Shown piece by piece: positions 58,091-64,000 of a stretch of DNA of 64,000 nucleotides. The translations under genes were made by a program, and so were the position numbers. The notes below the pieces were generated by a model. The model saw only the letters and a program-made list of their open reading frames with translations. It was not told where the DNA came from and did not search any database. Position 1 is the stretch's first letter, and every line of letters begins with the position of its first letter. The DNA comes from Nematostella vectensis (taxonomy: Eukaryota > Cnidaria > Anthozoa > Actiniaria > Edwardsiidae). Where the stretch lies: positions 5,191,001 through 5,255,000 of the forward strand of contig NC_064042.1 of NCBI RefSeq assembly GCF_932526225.1, written 5' to 3'.

Positions 58091-61000
58091 ATGAAATCAC
58101 CAGATGATACAAGGAGAACCGTATTAGAAAGGTATGCATTTTCACACGCTTCAACTGCCATGTGTGTTGAAGTTTTTTCTCCTGTGTTCTCGGAAAAGGA
58201 CACTAAACCGGAGGTCCCGACTCTTCAAGCTGCCCTACACTAACCTGCCTAATCGAACGAATGTAAAAGAACCACTGGGGACGCAGTAAACCATCTGGCA
58301 GTGACCACCCCCAGTGACAGTGCTTGCCAACAATACACACACCTGGGAACTTGATTTTTGAGCCTTGCTCTTGTGTGCCTTATTCAGCACTAGTACAACT
58401 GGCAGAAGTTATTTATTATATACAACTTGAAAGTTTTCTCAGTTTTAAATAATGTTATAACAGCCCTGGTTTTTTTTTAAATTTCACGCCAAACTTACAG
58501 TATTTACCTACAGTATACCTACAATATTTATCTACAGTATTTACATGAAATGTGTAAAAACAAACGAGGCTCTCCCTCTGATAAACCAACAGACTTAGGA
58601 ATCAAGAGAAGAATAGAGATTGGGCATCCCTCTCTAGTTATCCTGGTCACCATAGGCACATCCGCCGCTGGTCGGCAGAGTCAGGCCAAGACAATCAGCC
58701 GACACATCAATATGCAAGAAGATCACAGAGCCCACAGTACTTGACAAGAATCAAAACCCCTCCTGAGTACAACAACAAGCGGGACTTAAGGCGTGGCAGA
58801 GAGGGTGTAGTCCCGCCTGTTTGGTTGAGAGAGAAGAATGCTTTTGAAAGGTATATAGATAACATTAACAGCTTTATTTATATTTAAGATGAAAACAACA
58901 CAGAGGTTACATACAATTAGAATAACATGAAGTCAATTTATAAAGCAATATTGTAGAAAACATATTTTTTTACCTGTATAATACTTATTTATCTTTTTTA
59001 TTTTCTATTTTCTTTTTGAGTAAATCATTAAAATAGATGTAGCAATGTCCATTACCATACTTATGTCAACGCACAATAGTCATGTTACTGGCGATATTCT
59101 GAGCCTTCTAATTAAGACACATTTTAAAAGTAGATTTGCTACATTCCCTGCTGACACGGTTTTTGCTGGAAGAATTGACACCTGGAATTCAACTCAATCT
59201 TTGAATTTTGATTCATTTGAAGGAACAAAGACAAGACTCTAAATGCCAACTATTTGCCAGCTAATGGGAGTATTCCTGGAATAGTCCCAAACGTCCTATA
59301 CAGCAATAACCAGATGGTGCCTAACCTTGCCTATCCCTACCCCCCTGGGGTTCTGCCTATGCCTGTCTATATGGGCTATGCACCCATTGTTCCTGGGGCT
59401 TCTTTCCATGGAGGGGTACCCATGGGAAATTTTGTATTGCCTGGACCTGGACAAGAGTTATACCGGAGAAGGTATACACCATGATAGAATGTTGGTATAA
59501 GTGATGGGTACAAAATCCTTATAATAAAACCTGGTAGCTACAGTATATTATGACCCTCTATAGATAAAGATTTTGGTTTAGTCATTATATATATTTTTAT
59601 AGGAAAATTTCTAAATATTCTGATTATAAGTTTTTGTGTGAAAAAGTTTTCAAACATTTATTCTTAAACAATCTATTCAAATAGAATATTCTATGTTTTG
59701 AAGCCAGGATTTTACTACAGGTGTGGCGGAAGAGGAGGGCCAGCCCCCCATTTTTCTGAATATATGAACGTTTTTTTACCAACAAGTTTCAAGGGGTACA
59801 TAAACCTATTTAAAAAAACGTTGTGAGTGCGAAACGGCAAATGGCGATTGGCAAATGGCAGTTCTAGGACCGAAAGGAACCATAGGTCTCATTAAATTTC
59901 TACTAAATGCTGAAGAATATGGATAAATCAAACAATTATCCATTTAAGATCATCAATGTATGTCTTTGACATTGCTAGACTTTATTTAACACCTAAAATT
60001 TTACGAATGAGTACCCATAAGCACCGTTTGGGCTTACAACTGCCATTTACTATTTGCCATTCGCCATTTGCACTGACAACCTTTTTTGAAATAGGTGTAT
60101 GCAACCAACAACAAACTTGTTGAACAGTTTAAAATGCATTGCATAAAAACCTAGGTTATCTCCCGCGTTCTTGTAAACAGCGCTTAAAAATTTGAAACCA
60201 CCCACCCCTCCCCCTGAAACCACCAACCACCCCTCCCCCTGAAACCACTTCCCACCCCTCCCCCTGAAACCACCACCCACCCCTCCCCCTGAAACCACCA
60301 CCCACCCCTCCCCCTGAAACCACCAACCACCCCTCCCCCTGAAACCACTTCCCACCCCTTCCCCCCAACTTTCGCCCCCCTACTTATGGGACCACTCCAC
60401 TGCCCCTGTATTAAATGTAGTTGATTATACTTCAAGGCAAATGACTAGATCCCAAGCTGCAACTAGCATTCAGAGGCATTTTAGAGGCTGGAGAGTTAGA
60501 AAGGTGAGATGGTGTGCTCATTGTCTGTCTGAATGGGCTGGATGTAGGGGTAGACCAAGCGGCCCCTTTCCCCTATTTTCAGGTATTTTGGTTAAAATAC
60601 TAAAAAATAAAGGACAGTCCGCTAAAGAACAATTAATTTGGCCCTTGTTCTTAAAATTCAGGGTTCTGCTATCCTGGATATGCCCCTGGTCTGTGTGTTG
60701 GTTCTTTAGGTACATCCCCCCATGTCCCTTCTTACAGTTGTGATGCTGAATCATATGAGAATGCAAATACAATGTGCAAGTGTCTACATAGGCCCTGGCC
60801 CATAGTGAATAGGCCATTTCTTATTGAAGGATTGTCTACACAATATCTATGACTGCGCATCCCCCCTCAGCTAATTCTGGATCACGCTGACATGACTGAG
60901 GGGAGGTATAGGGGGATTTTCAATGCTGCCATTATATGACTTGTCACACCATGGAAACACAGCTTGGTTGAAATTGTGGGTTTTGCTAGAGAAAGAAAAA

Positions 61001-63405
61001 AACTAGGAGTTCCCAGTGATATAAGTGATATAAGACTATGTTCTACCAGCTCCACCAACCTAGGCTTTCCCATAAATGCAATCAGTATTGTGTGTAAACA
61101 GGATTATTCTGCTTATTTTTAGTCTTCATGGATCTTTCAACTGAGATGGCTAGGCAAATCCTCAAATGCCAGGCATTTCACAGAAGGCTTGATTGAAGAA
61201 TTTCTTATTGAGGACATTATCCCAGATCTTCTGATTGATGTACTTTCACATAAGAAAACCTTGGTAGGTCTCATATTTTGAAATTGCATTATGAATAATG
61301 CAGAAATGTATTTGTAAAATCTAATATCAAATTAACATCTTTTGGCAATCCTAGTATTTCTGTTCATGGTATGAAGCCAAAAAGCTCAGAAAATTTGACA
61401 TGATTAAAGAAATGATGATGCTGATTTGTAGTAGGTATAGTGTTCCGGACCCTTTTATACTTTAATGCATTTTTGATTACAGAACCCTAGTCATCCCTGG
61501 TATAGACTAGCAAGCCATGTGTGCACTGATCTTATCAATGAAGACCTCAACTTGATCATCAATCAGCTGGCCGCTGGTGTGTTTTACACACATGTCCCCA
61601 TGTGAGTGCAAGATTGGAAGAGGCCTTTTCTATAGAACAATGTAGGATGAAGTAAAAAGCAGTAAATCGCTGACTTAATAAAAGCAGCACCCCTAGCTCT
61701 GGTCTAGACTGAGTCACCTTCGTAACTTCTGACGAGGGTGTCAACCAGAGCTATCCATGTTTGCATTTCTCATCTGGGCCCAAAAGCAGAAGGATCTGGC
61801 CCCCTCACCCCTCAACCCCCCCTCCCCCTCCCCCCTCCCCCCCTCCTCTGTAGACACGACTGATTTGTCCTCACAGCTCTTAAATGCCTAAACTTATTTG
61901 CATGTAACACACAATGAGAATTTGCAAAAAAAAAAGAAAAGAAAAAAACTCTGGGGTCATCCCTGGAAATTCATATCGTCCATGAATTGTTTTAAAAAGC
62001 CAGAGGTTTTAGTAATGCCCACCAGAAAAACAAGGCATAATTTTTCATAATGTTTTTGTAAAAGATAATCTTTCAATAACCTATGAGGGTTATGTAACTA
62101 TTGCAGACAGTATCTTCCTTCACATGACCCTTTGCGGGAGATATCATGTGACCTGATTGAAGAGGTTGTCATGGAGACATCACTACCCATTGTGAAATCT
62201 GCCATTGGTGACTTGGTGACTGGTCACATGACTGAGAAGAAGCGAGATGATTGGCTGGAGGAGCTGATACTTGAGACCATTCATCCTATGGTCTATCAAG
62301 TGGTATGTTTCCCTAAAAACTTACCCAGGGCTTTTCCCTAGGTAGGACAGATATGTATGTTTACCTTTTTCCGGATTTCTTTTATTTTAACATTTGTGTT
62401 AGTACAAACAGCACATTTTTTAACATCATTAGTACCCTCTTTTTGATTTGTACTCATTGTTATGAAAGAACTCTCACAGTAGCAGTATTTTGGTCATGAT
62501 CTTTTTTACGCCACATGTTGCCTCATGATTCATTTGGCACACCCTATGTCTGACTATGTCAGACTGCATGTGTCTGTCAATAGGTGACAAATCTGCTTAG
62601 ACTTTTTTAAGTCCTGGTTACCACTGTTTCTGGTGTTTTATGTCCATCATCCTTCTGAGGACGTTTGCAACATGCGTAAACGGGGGAGGGTACAGGCACT
62701 CAGTAAGTTCCTGCACGATTTCAGGCTTGTGTATCACTTGACGTGAACAAGTATGAGATCACTGTGAGTGATTTGATTGACGAGGTCTTGGACGATCTTA
62801 TGAGGCCCGTCATTAAGGATGCGTGGAGGGAGGTCTGCGGAGCACAGCGTCAAACACAGCTCCACCAGGTACGTATTAACACAAAGTGGGAATCATCATG
62901 ACTCTTCAGTCTGGCTGTTACGAATGGGCAATCATTTAAATTTACCCAACGACGACAATGAACAGTTGCTATGCACATTTGTAGGCATTTCAAATCTGAC
63001 TTGCGCTCGATTATCCGGGACTTTAACTTTTCGGGTGAGAAAAATACACTTCTGGTGCGTGCGTGTGTAACATTGCGGGAAAATGCAAGGTTTGTTACGT
63101 TTATGATTGGCACCATCTACAAAGCCTGTATTTTCGCGCCACACCCTAAAAGCTCAATGAAGTAAGTTTTTGAAACGTTGAATTTGTTAATGTAGATTAA
63201 GACACCCGGTGACTAGAACCCGGATAACTCGAGTTTTATATTTAGTTAAACCGTATGTGTTAAAATCGTGTCCAATGTGTACAGGTGAGAGAGCTTGCCG
63301 AGGGGCGGTTGCTAGACGACCTGTGTTTGGAGCATCTTTTGAGTCTTCTTGCCGGCAACAACCTCAGCTTGTATTTGAGGGACTACACTGAAGAGACAAT
63401 GGATG
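58091..63405 (+). CDS. Gene D: IQ-motif protein, 5' part (about 445 aa in window)
   Basis: Exons: 58091-58131, 58593-58850, 59223-59471, 60437-60503, 61123-61263, 61483-61601, 62107-62302, 62725-62868, 63285-63405; the last donor leaves one base, so the gene continues beyond the window. All phases agree. The N-terminal third is basic and Arg/Tyr/Gln-rich (RRSQSPQYLTRIKTPPEY). A segment rich in Pro, Gly and Tyr follows (YPYPPGVLPMPVYMGY). Exon 4 encodes a calmodulin-binding IQ motif (SIQRHFRGWRVRK). The rest is a repeated helical pattern around acidic phrases such as LIEEFLIEDII, LIEEVVMET and LIDEVLDDLM, possibly several related helical units. I cannot name the family. The start at 58091 is the least certain point; the first intron and upstream sequence allow other starts. 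Confidence 0.75.
58273..58410 (+). repeat. Dispersed SINE-like repeat, copy 2
   Basis: This is the second copy of the repeat at 56762-56912, in the first intron of gene D. The core is nearly identical, the downstream part is diverged, and it lacks the ATAAATC tail. Confidence 0.65.
59779..60125. mobile_element. MITE-like element with about 85-bp inverted repeats
   Basis: ACAAGTTTC...AACCTATTT...GGCAAATGGC..TTGGCAAATGGCAGTT at 59779-59868 matches the reverse complement of 60035-60125 at roughly three quarters of positions. It lies within a gene D intron and has no coding capacity. Confidence 0.6.
60190..60362. repeat. C-rich minisatellite of about 26 bp
   Basis: About seven copies of CACCCCTCCCCCTGAAACCAC with CA/TT variants lie in a gene D intron. 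They give Gly-rich minus-strand frames that are artefacts. Confidence 0.85.
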
Positions 63406-63935
63406 GTACGTGCTATCCATAATTAGTTGCAACAATGTATATTTGTTGATGATATTACATATGGCGGTTGTGATGGTGATACTGCTGCTGTTGCTGATGA
63501 TGACGACGATGGTGGTGTTAGTGGCGATGATGCTGATAGTGATGAATATAGTTGATTAGCTTGATGGAATTGATGATAATGATGGCGGTGGTGGTGTTAG
63601 TGGCGATGATGCTGATAGTGATGATGAATATAGTTGATTAGCTTGATGGAATTGATGATAATGATGGCGGTGGTGGTGGTAGTGGTGATGATGATTATAA
63701 TGCTGATAGTGATAATGATAGTTGATTAGCTTGATTAAATTGATGATGATGATGATAATGATGGCGGTGGTGACGATAAAAGTAATTGTGATGGTGATGA
63801 TGATGATGATGATGATGATGATGACAATGATAATGCTGGTAGTGATGATGATAGTTTATTAATTTAATATAATTTATGATGATGATGGTGGTAGTTATGT
63901 CTTGTTGATGTGATAGTGATGTTTGTGCTGCCGCT
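63406..63935. repeat. GAT-type microsatellite with a nested repeat of about 80 bp
   Basis: GATGATGGTGGT runs alternate with the recurring phrase TAGTTGATTAGCTTGATGGA, giving a unit of about 80-90 bp inside a gene D intron. No exon is seen before the window ends. Confidence 0.75.
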
Positions 63936-63949
63936 GATTAATTAATTGA

Positions 63950-64000
63950 TTGATTTATAAGGCTTCTACCACGATGCATAGAGGCGAAAACTACAGAGCA
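63950..64000 (-). repeat. Edge of a third SINE-like repeat copy
   Basis: TTATAAGGCTTCTACCAC is the reverse complement of the 3' end of copy 1 (56890-56910). The element runs past the window. Confidence 0.5.

Overview
The window looks like nuclear DNA of an invertebrate animal, most likely a cnidarian such as a sea anemone. The evidence is short spliceosomal exons with clear GT/AG junctions, a class A GPCR, introns full of minisatellites, foldback elements and SINE-like repeats, and no bacterial operon layout. The organism is an inference; nothing in the sequence names it.

Layout. 741-2084 (+) is an intronless leucine-rich-repeat gene of the LRRC74/NLRC3-like type. 3302-13242 (-) is a complete five-exon gene (gene B) for a giant coiled-coil protein of about 2,832 residues; one exon of 7.9 kb carries almost all of it. 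17036-42556 (-) is a second gene (gene A) of the same kind, head to tail with gene B, with its own start exon, conserved splice phases and a Ser/Tyr/Arg-rich last exon. 44527-51980 (+) is an eight-exon gene (gene C) for a membrane-anchored protein with a nearly identical exon triplication and a C-terminal domain resembling C76/OTU-type cysteine proteases. 52982-56150 (+) is a four-exon rhodopsin-class GPCR. 58091-63405 (+) is the 5' part of an IQ-motif gene (gene D) that runs off the window.

Main discovery candidate. One exon of gene A (25201-33493, about 7.1 kb of coding sequence once an inserted element is removed) has decayed. It holds 12 single-base frameshifts, 9 in-frame stops and a 1.19-kb DNA element with 142-bp inverted repeats. 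The exons on both sides are intact. The decayed exon is phase 2-2, so skipping it joins the flanking exons in frame and leaves a protein of about 1,990 residues. The neighbouring 7.9-kb and 3.1-kb exons have no lesion, which argues against general sequencing error.

Other notable signals. Splice sites are embedded in tandem repeats at three junctions (20.2 kb, 36.4 kb, 55.9 kb); at 20.2 kb each extra donor would add exactly 13 codons in frame. Gene B carries a recurring VES-type linker motif four times in its rod. Gene A has a 54-residue coiled-coil repeat organised in a period of about 359 residues. Gene C's repeated exons are mosaics that suggest gene conversion. An 87-bp near-perfect hairpin lies within a 9-bp target-site duplication.

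Exon limits were worked out by hand from reading frame and splice consensus; no transcript or homology search was available.
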